Part shown: piece after piece, positions 50,522-62,248 of the stretch
How positions within the stretch are numbered: position 1 is the first letter of the stretch
Layout: each line of letters starts with the position of its first letter
Assembly: GCF_022695985.1 (NCBI RefSeq)
Contig: NZ_JAAPBF010000020.1
Coordinates: 1-63,454, forward strand
Origin: Streptomyces sp. NP-1717
GTDB taxonomy: Bacteria; Actinomycetota; Actinomycetes; Streptomycetales; Streptomycetaceae
Reading direction: 5' to 3'
Length of the DNA: 63,454 nucleotides
The notes under the pieces: model-generated
Told to the model about the DNA's origin: nothing
Seen by the model: only the letters and a program-made list of their open reading frames with translations
Database searches by the model: none
Program-made: the position numbers and the translations under genes

Positions 50522-51238
50522 TCAGCTCCGCTGGCCGTAGCCCTTGAGCCGCTCCCCGACGTCCCGTACCTGCTGCGAGGAGAGCAGGCTCGGTGTACGC
50601 CCGGGGACGGAGGTGGCGGTGAGCCACAGGCGGCACATCCACTCCAGCTGGGCCGTGCGGTCGTAGGCCTTGTCCAGGGTGTCGGCGTAGGTGACGGTGC
50701 CGTGGTTCTGGAGGAGACAGCCCGTGCGGTCGCGCAGCGCGTCCACCATGTGCCCGGCCAGGGCGTCGGTGCCGTACATCGCGTACGGGGCGACCCGGAC
50801 CGGTCCGCCGAAGTCCGCCGCCATGTAGTGGATCAGCGGGAGTTCGGGGACGAGGGTGGAGACGGCGGTGGCGTGGACGGCGTGGGTGTGCACGACGGCG
50901 CCCGCGGTGGAGTTCCGGTAGACCTCCAGGTGCATCGGCAGCTCGCTGGTGGGCCTGAGGCGGCCGAGTACCTGCCGGCCGTCCAGTTCGACGGCGACGG
51001 TGTCCCCGGGTGTCAGCCGGTCGTAGGGCACGCCGCTCGGCGTGACGAGGACGAGTTCCCCGACGCGTACGGACACGTTGCCCGAGGTGCCGACGACCAG
51101 TCCGTCGGCCGCGCTGCGGCGGGCGGTGGCGACGAGGTCCCGCCATGCCTGTTCGATCTCCGGCCCGTCCGGGTGCCCGTGTCCGTGCCCGTGCTCGCTC
51201 CCGCGGTCGTGCCCGTGCGTGTGTCCGGTTTCCGTCAT
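50522..51238 (-). CDS. Class II aldolase/adducin family protein with His-rich N-terminus
   Basis: 238-residue zinc aldolase-fold protein. The core has ARRSAADGLVVGTSGNVSVR, then LVTPSGVPYDRLTPGDTVAVELDG, and the zinc ligands in AVVHTHAVHATA (HxH) with a further His in LLQNHGTVTYADTLDKAY. Relatives include fuculose/ribulose-phosphate aldolases and 5-methylthioribulose-1-phosphate dehydratase. The first 26 residues are unusual: HTHGHDRGSEHGHGHGH contains eight histidines, likely a metal-loading tail. No Shine-Dalgarno sequence is seen before ATG 51238. The sugar phosphate substrate is not defined. Confidence 0.88.
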   Translation of the reverse strand: MTETGHTHGHDRGSEHGHGHGHPDGPEIEQAWRDLVATARRSAADGLVVGTSGNVSVRVGELVLVTPSGVPYDRLTPGDTVAVELDGRQVLGRLRPTSELPMHLEVYRNSTAGAVVHTHAVHATAVSTLVPELPLIHYMAADFGGPVRVAPYAMYGTDALAGHMVDALRDRTGCLLQNHGTVTYADTLDKAYDRTAQLEWMCRLWLTATSVPGRTPSLLSSQQVRDVGERLKGYGQRS

Positions 51239-51585
51239 GCGGCGATTTTGCCAGGCGCTCCAGGGGAGTTCGCGGGGTCCGCGGGGTCCCTCGGTGAGGT
51301 GAATCTCTCTCCGGCTCGGGCCTCGGCGTGCGGGCCGGGGCGGGCCGCGCCGGGCGTCGGGGAGAGGCCCGCGGAGGGCCGGGAACGGGGCAGGGGCCGG
51401 GCGCCGCACGGGTCGAGCGGAATCCGCGCGACGCCTCCGGTGGGGGGAGCCGGCACACCCGTTCACAAACGGAGCGTCCACCCTCTGTTGGGAGTCACCG
51501 CAACGCCTGCCTCAGTTCATCTTCCGTTCACTCAACATCCCTACGTTCCTGAACGGCCACTGACGTCAAACGATTGCCTGGGTAA
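51239..51585 (+). promoter_or_regulatory. Upstream region of the PiT transporter with a PHO box
   Basis: 347 bp without a gene. Two adjacent 11-base direct repeats, GTTCATCTTCC (51515-51525) and GTTCACTCAAC (51526-51536), match the PhoP-binding direct-repeat pattern of Streptomyces PHO boxes. A single further unit, GTTCACAAACG, is at 51461-51471. The distance to the PiT ATG at 51586 is 49 bp. The left part is G+C-rich without signals I can name, and belongs to the divergent aldolase promoter. Confidence 0.72.
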
Positions 51586-52842
51586 ATGGAACACATCACG
51601 CTGCTGCTCGCGATCGTGATCGTGACGGCTCTCGTGTTCGATTTCACGAACGGTTTCCACGACACCGCCAACGCGATGGCGACGACCATCTCGACCGGCG
51701 CCATGAAACCCAAGACGGCGGTGGCGATGTCCGCCGTGCTCAACCTCGTCGGCGCTTTCCTGTCCGTCGAGGTCGCCAAGACCATCTCCGGCGGGCTCAT
51801 CAACGAACAGGGCATCCAGACGGAAGTCATCTTCGCGGCGCTCGTCGGCGCCATCCTCTGGAACCTGTTCACCTGGCTGCTCGGCCTTCCGTCGAGCTCC
51901 TCCCACGCTCTGTTCGGCGGACTCATCGGCGCCACGCTGATGTCCGTCGGCACCTCCGGCGTCAACGGCGGAGTCGTCGTCACCAAGGTCCTGCTCCCGG
52001 CGATCGCCGCGCCGCTGGTGGCCGGTCTGGCCGCGATGCTGGCCACCCGGCTCACCTACCGCATCGGCCGCAACACGGCCGAGAAGGACACGGCGAAGGG
52101 CTACCGCGCGGGCCAGATCGCGTCGGCCGGCCTCGTCTCCCTCGCCCACGGCACCAACGACGCGCAGAAGACCATGGGTGTCATCACCCTGGCGCTGGTC
52201 ACCGGCGGCGTCCTCGCCCCCGGCTCCAACCCCCCGATGTGGGTCATCGTCTCCGCCGGTGTCGCGATCGCGCTCGGTACCTACCTCGGCGGCTGGCGCA
52301 TCATCCGCACCATGGGCAAGGGCCTCACCGACCTCCAGCCGCAGCAGGGCTTCGCCGCCCAGACCAGCGCGGCGACCGTCATCCTCGCCTCCTCCCACCT
52401 CGGCTTCTCGCTCTCCACGACCCAGTCCTGCTCCGGCGCGGTGATGGGTGCCGGTCTCGGCCGCAAGGGCGGGGTCGTCCGCTGGTCGACCGCCACCCGG
52501 ATGTTCATCGCCTGGGGGCTCACACTGCCGGCCGCCGGTCTGGTCGCCGCGGGCGCCGAGTTCCTGACCGCCCAGGGCGCCTGGGGCATCGCGGTCACGG
52601 CCGTGCTGCTCGTCGGACTGTCGGCGGTCATCTGGCTGGCGTCGCGCCGTCAGCCGGTCGACCACACCAACGTCAACGAGACGGACGGGGCCGCCGAGGA
52701 GCCCGTGGGTGTCGTGACCGCCGCCATCGCCGCCGTCACCCCGCCCCCCGTGGGCGGCCCGGCGTCGGAGATCGCCGCCACCATCCCGGCCCCGGGTCCC
52801 GGGGAACCCACCGCCGAACCGGCCCGGACCGCGAAGGTCTGA
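51586..52842 (+). CDS. pitH2: PiT family inorganic phosphate transporter
   Basis: 418-residue membrane protein of the PiT family, which takes up metal-phosphate with a cation. The duplicated signature is seen as FDFTNGFHDTANAMATTISTGAM near the N-terminus and SLAHGTNDAQKTMGVITLAL in the second half. About ten helices are present, and a Pro/Ala/Thr-rich cytoplasmic tail of about 60 residues closes the protein. A PHO box lies upstream, which fits the phosphate-controlled PitH2 of S. coelicolor; the gene symbol follows that likeness. A small membrane-protein gene follows after 22 bp. Confidence 0.92.
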   Translation: MEHITLLLAIVIVTALVFDFTNGFHDTANAMATTISTGAMKPKTAVAMSAVLNLVGAFLSVEVAKTISGGLINEQGIQTEVIFAALVGAILWNLFTWLLGLPSSSSHALFGGLIGATLMSVGTSGVNGGVVVTKVLLPAIAAPLVAGLAAMLATRLTYRIGRNTAEKDTAKGYRAGQIASAGLVSLAHGTNDAQKTMGVITLALVTGGVLAPGSNPPMWVIVSAGVAIALGTYLGGWRIIRTMGKGLTDLQPQQGFAAQTSAATVILASSHLGFSLSTTQSCSGAVMGAGLGRKGGVVRWSTATRMFIAWGLTLPAAGLVAAGAEFLTAQGAWGIAVTAVLLVGLSAVIWLASRRQPVDHTNVNETDGAAEEPVGVVTAAIAAVTPPPVGGPASEIAATIPAPGPGEPTAEPARTAKV

Positions 52843-52864
52843 CGAAGCGAAGGACACTTTCCGC

Positions 52865-53098
52865 ATGAACATCGACTGGGCGGCGCTCGGCTCCGTCTTC
52901 GGCGTCAGTCTCGTGGCCACCGTCGCTCTGGTGGGTCTGTTCACCCTGGGCATCGTGGGGCTCTCGAAGGGCGGGGCGGCCACGGCCTCCGGCGCCACCG
53001 GCTCCGGCTCCGGGGCGCTGGCCCGCACCGGCGCGTACGTCTGCTTCGGCCTGTGCCTGGCGGCTGTGTCGTACGGGATCTACATCATCGTCGCCTGA
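52865..53098 (+). CDS. Small membrane protein downstream of the PiT gene
   Basis: 77-residue protein with two helices (LGSVFGVSLVATVALVGLFTLGIVGLS and TGAYVCFGLCLAAVSYGIYIIVA) joined by a Gly/Ser/Ala loop (KGGAATASGATGSGSG). It starts 22 bp after the PiT stop, after GAAGGAC, and is very probably cotranscribed, so it should share the phosphate control. An accessory role for the transporter is inference; no family function is known to me. Confidence 0.8.
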   Translation: MNIDWAALGSVFGVSLVATVALVGLFTLGIVGLSKGGAATASGATGSGSGALARTGAYVCFGLCLAAVSYGIYIIVA

Positions 53099-53123
53099 CG
53101 CGGAGCGACGCGCGGCGAACGAG

Positions 53124-53173
53124 CACGGCCGAGGGGGGTGGCCCGTTACGGGTTGCCCCCCTCGGCCGTGTTT
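53124..53173 (+). terminator. Terminator of the PiT operon
   Basis: A 15 bp stem, CACGGCCGAGGGGGG with its complement, around a 17-base loop that holds an inner CCCGT/ACGGG pair, followed by TTTCC. Confidence 0.82.
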
Positions 53174-53274
53174 CCGTCCTTGCCGGCGGCCCGCGCCGTG
53201 TGGGCCTCAGCACACTGCCCTGCCGCAGGTCAAAGCCCGGTTGACGCGGATTCGCACGCGTGGTGGACTGCCGA

Positions 53275-53395
53275 GGCCAATACGGCGACAGCGAAGAGGA
53301 AGCCGGTGCGAATCCGGCGCGGTCCCGCCACTGTGACGGGAGACAGCCTTGTCTCCCGGAGCCAGGAACTCTTGTCGCCGCATCACGTCGAACCA
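53275..53395 (+). ncRNA. Cobalamin riboswitch
   Basis: The conserved core is plain: GAGGAAGCCGGTGCGAATCC, then GCGGTCCCGCCACTGTGACGG, and the B12 box in GAGCCAGGAACTC (53360-53372). CGGCGACA at 53283-53290 pairs with TGTCGCCG at 53373-53380 and would close the core. It points to the cobalamin synthesis operon that starts 458 bp downstream. Normally cobalamin binding in such elements shuts off translation or transcription of the following gene. Here two inserted elements separate it from that gene. Confidence 0.95.
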
Positions 53396-53469
53396 GGGCG
53401 CGGACCCTGAGTGAGGACATGTCGCCATGCCCGGCTGCGGTACAGCTGTCGCGTCCAGTGCTGTGAGTA
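53396..53469 (+). other. Riboswitch tail with a short truncated frame
   Basis: 74 bp between the riboswitch core and the first inserted element. ATG at 53427 follows GTGAGG and opens a frame MPGCGTAVASSAV that runs into the element and continues only as element-derived sequence. Another ATG at 53419 gives a 15-codon frame. It cannot be decided whether a gene start was interrupted or this is only leader RNA, which may contain the riboswitch expression platform. Confidence 0.4.
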
Positions 53470-53650
53470 CTAGTGCGTGTTTTGAAAGTCCCGTCTGGCT
53501 CACGGCCCCTGGCACGCACGCTCGCCGCGTTGTCGGAGTCGCCCGAGTACGCCCGGTACGAGGGCGATCCTCCGCCTTGCGATCGCACGCACCAGACGCC
53601 GTGAGCCCCACCCTTCGGGTGGACGACGCTACTTTCAAAACACGCCCTAG
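53470..53650. mobile_element. MITE-like palindromic element, copy 1
   Basis: 181 bp with terminal inverted repeats CTAGTGCGTGTTTTGAAAGT and, inverted, CTAGGGCGTGTTTTGAAAGT (19 of 20 match). Internal stems are GGCTCACGG/CCGTGAGCC, CCACCC/GGGTGG and GTAC-GCCCG-GTAC. It is non-coding and has no transposase. It resembles copy 3 along its whole length. CTAG at both ends may be a target duplication. Confidence 0.8.
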
Positions 53651-53812
53651 GGCCTGTCTTTTGGATCAGGCCGGATCAGGGAGCGGGGTCTGGTGCGTGC
53701 GGTCGCAAGGCGGAGGAGGGAGGCATGGCGGAGCCATGCCGACCGACGACAACGCGGCGAACGTGCGTGCCAGGGACCGCGAGCCCGGCAAGATCCGAAA
53801 GACAGGCCCTAG
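53647..53812. mobile_element. MITE-like palindromic element, copy 2, inverted and abutting copy 1
   Basis: 166 bp with terminal inverted repeats CTAGGGCCTGTCTTTTGGAT and, inverted, CTAGGGCCTGTCTTTCGGAT (19 of 20 match). Its interior, read on the minus strand, repeats the family core (CTGGCACGCAC, TCGCCGCGTTGTCG, CCTCCGCCTTGCGA, GCACGCACCAGAC). It shares one CTAG with copy 1. An internal GGCATGG/CCATGCC hairpin replaces the GTAC hairpin of copies 1 and 3. Confidence 0.78.
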
Positions 53813-53852
53813 ACCCCCACGAGCGTGGCGAGGCGTATCGGCGGGCTGAGCG

Positions 53853-54839
53853 ATGCGTGCCGAGTCTTCGGCGGGGCGCCACGTACCGGCCCCGGGAAGC
53901 GTTTTCGCGTACGGCGCCGCCGCCGGACTGCTCGCCGACCGGCTCCTCGGCGACCCCCGGCGCGGCCATCCGGTCGCCGGCTTCGGGCGGGCCGCGGGCG
54001 CCGTCGAACGTCTGCTGTGGCGTGACCACCGGGGCTGGGGCGCGCTGTACGCCGTCGTGTGCGCCGGGGGTACGGCCGGGGTGGCCGCCCTCGTCTCGCG
54101 TGGGCTGCGGGACCGTACGGCCGCCTCCGTCGCCCTGACCGCCGCCGTCACCTGGACCGTGCTGGGCGGTACGTCGCTGGGGCGTGAGGCGCGCGCCGTC
54201 GGCGGGGCGCTGGCGGCCGGAGACGTGGAGGTCGCGCGGGAGTGGCTGCCGCGGCTGTGCGGGCGGGACCCGCAGGGTCTGGACGAGCGGCAGATCGCCC
54301 GCGCCGTCGTGGAGTCCGTCGCCGAGAACACCTCGGACGCCGTCGTGGGAGCCCTGGTCTGGGGCGCGTTCGGCGGGGTGCCGGGGCTGGTCGCGTTCCG
54401 CGCCGTCAACACGCTGGACGCCATGGTCGGGCACCGCTCGCCGCGCCATCTGCGCTTCGGCTGGGCGTCGGCGCGGCTGGACGACGTGGCCGGCTGGCCG
54501 GGGGCCCGGCTGACGGCGGTGCTGGCGGCGGTGGCGGGCGGCGCGCCCGCGCGGGCGCTGGGCGCGGTACGGCGCGACGCTGGCCGCCATCCGAGCCCCA
54601 ACGCGGGCCCCGTGGAAGCGGCGTTCGCGGGCGCGCTGGGCGTGCGGCTGGGCGGCACCCTCGCGTACGGCGGACGGGTCGAGCACCGGCCGGTTCTGGG
54701 CGGCGGCGGGCGGCCGGTGGAGTTGGCCGACATCGAGCGGGCGGTCCGGCTGTCGCGCCGCGTCGGCGCGCTCGCGCTCGGCGTCTGCGTGGCCGGCCGG
54801 CTGCTGGCCGGCCACCTCTGTAGGAGGAGGGCCCGATGA
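53853..54839 (+). CDS. cobD: Adenosylcobinamide-phosphate synthase, CobD/CbiB
   Basis: 328-residue membrane protein that joins the aminopropanol linker to adenosylcobyric acid. Family blocks are LLADRLLGDPRRGHPVAGFGRAAGAVE near the N-terminus, VESVAENTSDAVVGALVWGAFGGVPGLVAFRAVNTLDAMVGHRSPRHLRFGWASARLDD in the middle, and GGRPVELADIERAVRLSRRVGALAL near the end. Hydrophobic segments fit four membrane spans. ATG 53853 is the best start, without a clear ribosome site, and lies 41 bp after the second MITE-like element. It overlaps cobQ by 4 bases. Confidence 0.92.
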   Translation: MRAESSAGRHVPAPGSVFAYGAAAGLLADRLLGDPRRGHPVAGFGRAAGAVERLLWRDHRGWGALYAVVCAGGTAGVAALVSRGLRDRTAASVALTAAVTWTVLGGTSLGREARAVGGALAAGDVEVAREWLPRLCGRDPQGLDERQIARAVVESVAENTSDAVVGALVWGAFGGVPGLVAFRAVNTLDAMVGHRSPRHLRFGWASARLDDVAGWPGARLTAVLAAVAGGAPARALGAVRRDAGRHPSPNAGPVEAAFAGALGVRLGGTLAYGGRVEHRPVLGGGGRPVELADIERAVRLSRRVGALALGVCVAGRLLAGHLCRRRAR

Positions 54840-56409
54840 GCGGGGCGCCGATGGGCGGAGGCAGAGGGCGCGGCGGCGGGCTGCTCGTCGCGGGCACCAC
54901 GTCCGACGCCGGGAAGAGCGTCGTCACGGCGGGCATCTGCCGCTGGCTCGTACGCCGGGGCGTGAAGGTGGCGCCCTTCAAGGGACAGAACATGTCGCTG
55001 AACTCGTTCGTGACGCGCGAGGGCGCCGAGATCGGCCGGGCGCAGGCGATGCAGGCACAGGCGGCGCGCGTCGAGCCGACGGCGCTGATGAATCCCGTCC
55101 TGCTCAAACCGGGCAGTGACCGCAGCAGTCAAGTGGTGCTGATGGGACGGCCGGTGGGCGAACTGAGCGCCCGCGGCTACCACGGGGACGGCGCGGGCCC
55201 CGGCCGCCAGGAGACGCTGCTCGGCACCGTCGTGGAGTGCCTGGAGGAGCTGCGGAGCACGTACGACGCGGTGATCTGCGAGGGCGCCGGCAGTCCGGCC
55301 GAGATCAATCTGCGGCGTACCGACATCGTCAACATGGGCGTCGCGCGCGCGGCCCGGCTGCCGGTCGTCGTGGTCGGCGACATCGACAGGGGCGGCGTCT
55401 TCGCGTCCTTCTTCGGTACGACGGCGCTGCTGAGCGCCGAGGACCAGTCGCTGGTCGCCGGTTATCTCGTCAACAAGTTCCGCGGCGACGTGTCGTTGCT
55501 GGAGCCGGGTCTGGAGATGCTGCGCGGACTGACCGGCCGCGCCACGTACGGCGTGCTGCCCTTCCGGCACGGTCTGGGCATCGACGAGGAGGACGGTCTG
55601 CGGGTCTCGCTGCGCGGCCCCGTACGCGAGTCGGTGGTGGCGCCTCCGTACGGAGAGGACGTCCTGCGGGTCGCGGTCTGCGCGGTGCCGCTGATGTCGA
55701 ACTTCACCGACGTGGACGCGCTGGCGGCCGAACCGGGCGTCGTGGTCCGCTTCGTGGACCGCCCCGACGAGATCGCGGACGCGGACCTGGTGATCGTGCC
55801 CGGTACGCGCGGCACGGTCCGCGCACTCGCCTGGCTGCGTGAGCGCGGTCTCGCCGACGCGCTGGCGCGGCGCGCCGCCGGGGGCCGCCCCGTCCTCGGT
55901 ATCTGCGGCGGCTACCAGCTCCTCGGCGAGCACATCGAGGACGACGTCGAGTCCCGCGCGGGCTCCGTCGCCGGGCTGGGACTGCTGCCCGTACGCGTCG
56001 AGTTCGCCCGTGAGAAGACCCTGGCGCGGCCGGTCGGCGAGGCGCTGGGCGAGCGCGTCGAGGGGTACGAGATCCACCACGGCGTCGCCTCCGTGGAAGG
56101 CGGCGACCCGTTCCTCGTCGACGGCGGCGGACGCCGCCTCGACGGGTGCCGGTCGGGCCAGGTGTGGGGTACGCACTGGCACGGCTCGCTGGAGAGCGAC
56201 GGCTTCCGGCGCGCCTTCCTGCGCGCCGTGGCCACGGCGGCGGAGCGCCGTTTCGTACCCGCCCCCGACACCTCGTTCGCCACTCTGCGCGAGGAGCAGC
56301 TCGACCTCCTCGGCGATCTGATCGAAGAACACGCGGACACGGACGCGCTGCTGCGGCTGATCGAGTCGGGCGCCCCGTCAGGACTTCCCTTCATCGCACC
56401 TGGAGCGCC

Positions 56410-56413
<4 letters not shown>
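54836..56413 (+). CDS. cobQ: Cobyric acid synthase, CobQ/CbiP
   Basis: 525-residue glutamine amidotransferase that amidates four side chains of adenosylcobyrinic a,c-diamide. The N-terminal synthetase domain starts with LLVAGTTSDAGKSVVTAG (P-loop-like) and includes VAPFKGQNMSLNSF and EGAGSPAEINLR. The C-terminal triad glutaminase has the nucleophile Cys in LGICGGYQLLG and His in YEIHHGV. ATG 54836 lies within the cobD stop codon, with TAGGAGGAGG just upstream, a strong ribosome site. It overlaps cobN by 4 bases. Confidence 0.95.
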
Positions 56414-60113
<3,700 letters not shown>

Positions 60114-60117
<4 letters not shown>

Positions 60118-60200
60118 GAACGGTCCCGGGCGCCGCGGGAGCCGGTCTCCGGACGCCCCACGCGCCGAACACGCCGACCCATGCCATGGAGGCACTGTGA
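60114..60200 (+). CDS. 28-codon linking frame between cobN and the chelatase ATPase gene
   Basis: ATG 60114 overlaps the cobN stop (ATGA), and the frame ends at TGA 60198-60200, which overlaps the GTG start of the next gene (GTGA). The peptide begins MRTVPGAAGAGLRTPH and ends HAMEAL. It would keep ribosomes moving through the 79 bp gap and couple the two genes. It may be a true small gene or simply a coupling device. No homologue is known to me. Confidence 0.45.
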
Positions 60201-62248
60201 GTACGCCATACCCCTTCACCGCGATCGTCGGGCAGGACGATCTGCGGCTCGCGCTGCTGCTCAACGCCGTCTCACCCGCCGTGGGCGGGGTTCTGGTGCG
60301 CGGCGAGAAGGGCACCGCGAAGAGCACGGCCGTGCGCGCCCTCTCGGTCCTGATACCGGAGGTGCCCGTCGTCGCCGGGTGCCGGTTCTCGTGCGATCCG
60401 GGGGCGCCCGACCCCGCGTGTCCCGACGGGCCGCACGAGGGCGGGGGCGGCGCGGCGCGGCCCGCGCGGATGGTCGAACTCCCCGTCGGCGCCTCCGAGG
60501 ACCGGCTCGTCGGCGCGCTCGACATCGAGCGCGCGCTGGCGGAGGGCGTGAAGGCGTTCGAGCCGGGGCTCCTCGCCGACGCGCACCGGGGCGTGCTGTA
60601 CGTGGACGAGGTCAACCTCCTCCACGACCACCTGGTGGACCTTCTGCTGGACGCCGCCGCGATGGGCGCCTCCTACGTGGAGCGTGAGGGTGTCTCCGTA
60701 CGGCACGCCTCCCGGTTCCTGCTCGTCGGGACGATGAACCCCGAGGAGGGCGAGCTGCGGCCGCAGTTGCTCGACCGGTTCGGGCTGACCGTCGAGGTGG
60801 CCGCGTCGCGCGAACCGGATCTGCGGGTCGAGGTCGTACGGCGGCGGCTCGCGTACGACGACGATCCCGCCGCGTTCGCCGCGCGCTGGGCCGGCGAGGA
60901 GAACGAGCTGCGGGCGCGCATCGTGGCCGCGCGGGCGCTGCTGCCCGAGGTGCGCCTCGGGGACGCCGCGCTGCGGCAGATCGCGGCGACGTGCGCCGCG
61001 TTCGAGGTGGACGGCATGCGGGCCGACATCGTGATGGCGCGGACGGCGACGACGCTCGCCGCGTGGGCGGGCCGCACGGTCGTACTGGCCGAGGACGTGC
61101 GGCAGGCGGCCCTGCTGGCGCTCCCCCACCGCAGGCGCCGCAACCCCTTCGACGCGCCGGGCCTGGACGAGGAGAAGCTGGACGACACGCTGGAGGAGTT
61201 CGGCGGCGGGGACGACGACGGCGGGCGTGACGACTCCCCCGACGACGACCCGGACCCGGACGGGCCCGGGGGCGGCGGACAGCCGCCGCAGGAGGGGCCG
61301 CCCGAGGCTCCCCGGGGGACTCCGGACCGGCCGGAGCCGGCCGAGGGCGACGAGGCGGGCGACGAGGCGGGACCGCCGCCGGGATCCGGCGGCGGTGAGC
61401 GCTCCGCCGTGGGGTCCGCCGAGCCCTTCCGTACGAAGACGCTCAGCGTGCCCGGTCTCGGCGAGGGCGCGGCGGGGCGCCGTTCGCGGGCCCGTACCGA
61501 CCACGGCCGTACGACCGGGGCCCGGCGGCCCCGGGCGACGCTCACCAAGCTGCACCTGGCCGCCACCGTCCTGGCCGCCGCCCCGCACCAGCGGGCGCGC
61601 GGGCGTTCGGGGCAGGGGCTGGTGGTGCGGCGCGACGATCTGCGGCAGGCGACCCGCGAGGGACGCGAGGGAAATCTGGTGCTGTTCGTGGTCGACGCCT
61701 CCGGGTCGATGGCCGCGCGGCAGCGCATGTCGGCGGTGAAGGGCGCGGTGCTGTCGCTGCTCCTGGACGCCTACCAGCGGCGCGACAAGGTCGGTCTGGT
61801 CACCTTCCGTGGGAGGGAGGCCACGGTGGCGCTGCCGCCGACCTCGTCGGTCGACGCGGCGGCCGTACGGCTGGAGACGCTGCCCACGGGCGGGCGCACC
61901 CCGCTGTCCGCCGGACTCATGAAGGCGCACGAGGTCCTGCGGGTGGAGCGGATGCGCGATCCCGCGCGGCGCCCGCTGCTCGTCGTGGTCACGGACGGGC
62001 GGGCGACGGGCGGGCCGGACCCGGTGGCGCTCGGCGCTCGCGCGGCGCGGCTGCACGCGGCCGAGGGCACGGCGTCGGTGGTCGTGGACTGCGAGTCGGG
62101 GCCGGTGCGGCTCGGGCTGGCGGTGGCGCTCGCGGGCGACCTGGGCGGCACCGCCGTCACGCTGGACGAGCTGCGGGCCGACAGCGTCGCCGGGTTGGTC
62201 AGGGACGTGCAGGGCGCCGTACGGGGCGCACACAGGAGGGTTGCCTGA
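60197..62248 (+). CDS. Putative cobaltochelatase ATPase, fused ChlI-ChlD type
   Basis: 683-residue protein. The N-terminal AAA+ domain (about residues 5-330) has Walker A GEKGTAKST, Walker B in GVLYVDEVNLL and the sensor region TMNPEEGELRPQLLDRF. A linker of about 90 residues rich in Asp, Gly and Pro follows. The C-terminal vWA domain (from about 490) has the metal motif DASGSMAA and VVVTDGRATGG. This is the BchI-BchD/ChlD fusion that serves CobN in actinobacteria, in place of separate CobS and CobT. GTG 60197 follows GGAGG. It overlaps cobO by one base. Confidence 0.93.
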   Translation: MSTPYPFTAIVGQDDLRLALLLNAVSPAVGGVLVRGEKGTAKSTAVRALSVLIPEVPVVAGCRFSCDPGAPDPACPDGPHEGGGGAARPARMVELPVGASEDRLVGALDIERALAEGVKAFEPGLLADAHRGVLYVDEVNLLHDHLVDLLLDAAAMGASYVEREGVSVRHASRFLLVGTMNPEEGELRPQLLDRFGLTVEVAASREPDLRVEVVRRRLAYDDDPAAFAARWAGEENELRARIVAARALLPEVRLGDAALRQIAATCAAFEVDGMRADIVMARTATTLAAWAGRTVVLAEDVRQAALLALPHRRRRNPFDAPGLDEEKLDDTLEEFGGGDDDGGRDDSPDDDPDPDGPGGGGQPPQEGPPEAPRGTPDRPEPAEGDEAGDEAGPPPGSGGGERSAVGSAEPFRTKTLSVPGLGEGAAGRRSRARTDHGRTTGARRPRATLTKLHLAATVLAAAPHQRARGRSGQGLVVRRDDLRQATREGREGNLVLFVVDASGSMAARQRMSAVKGAVLSLLLDAYQRRDKVGLVTFRGREATVALPPTSSVDAAAVRLETLPTGGRTPLSAGLMKAHEVLRVERMRDPARRPLLVVVTDGRATGGPDPVALGARAARLHAAEGTASVVVDCESGPVRLGLAVALAGDLGGTAVTLDELRADSVAGLVRDVQGAVRGAHRRVA

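Noticed and set aside
53427..53849. A 140-codon frame starting after the riboswitch
   Set aside because: Beyond its first dozen codons it is made of the two inserted elements, so it is not a native gene, although it could start from an interrupted one.
53666..56332. An 888-codon open frame on the minus strand
   Set aside because: It is antisense to cobD and cobQ and runs into an inserted element.
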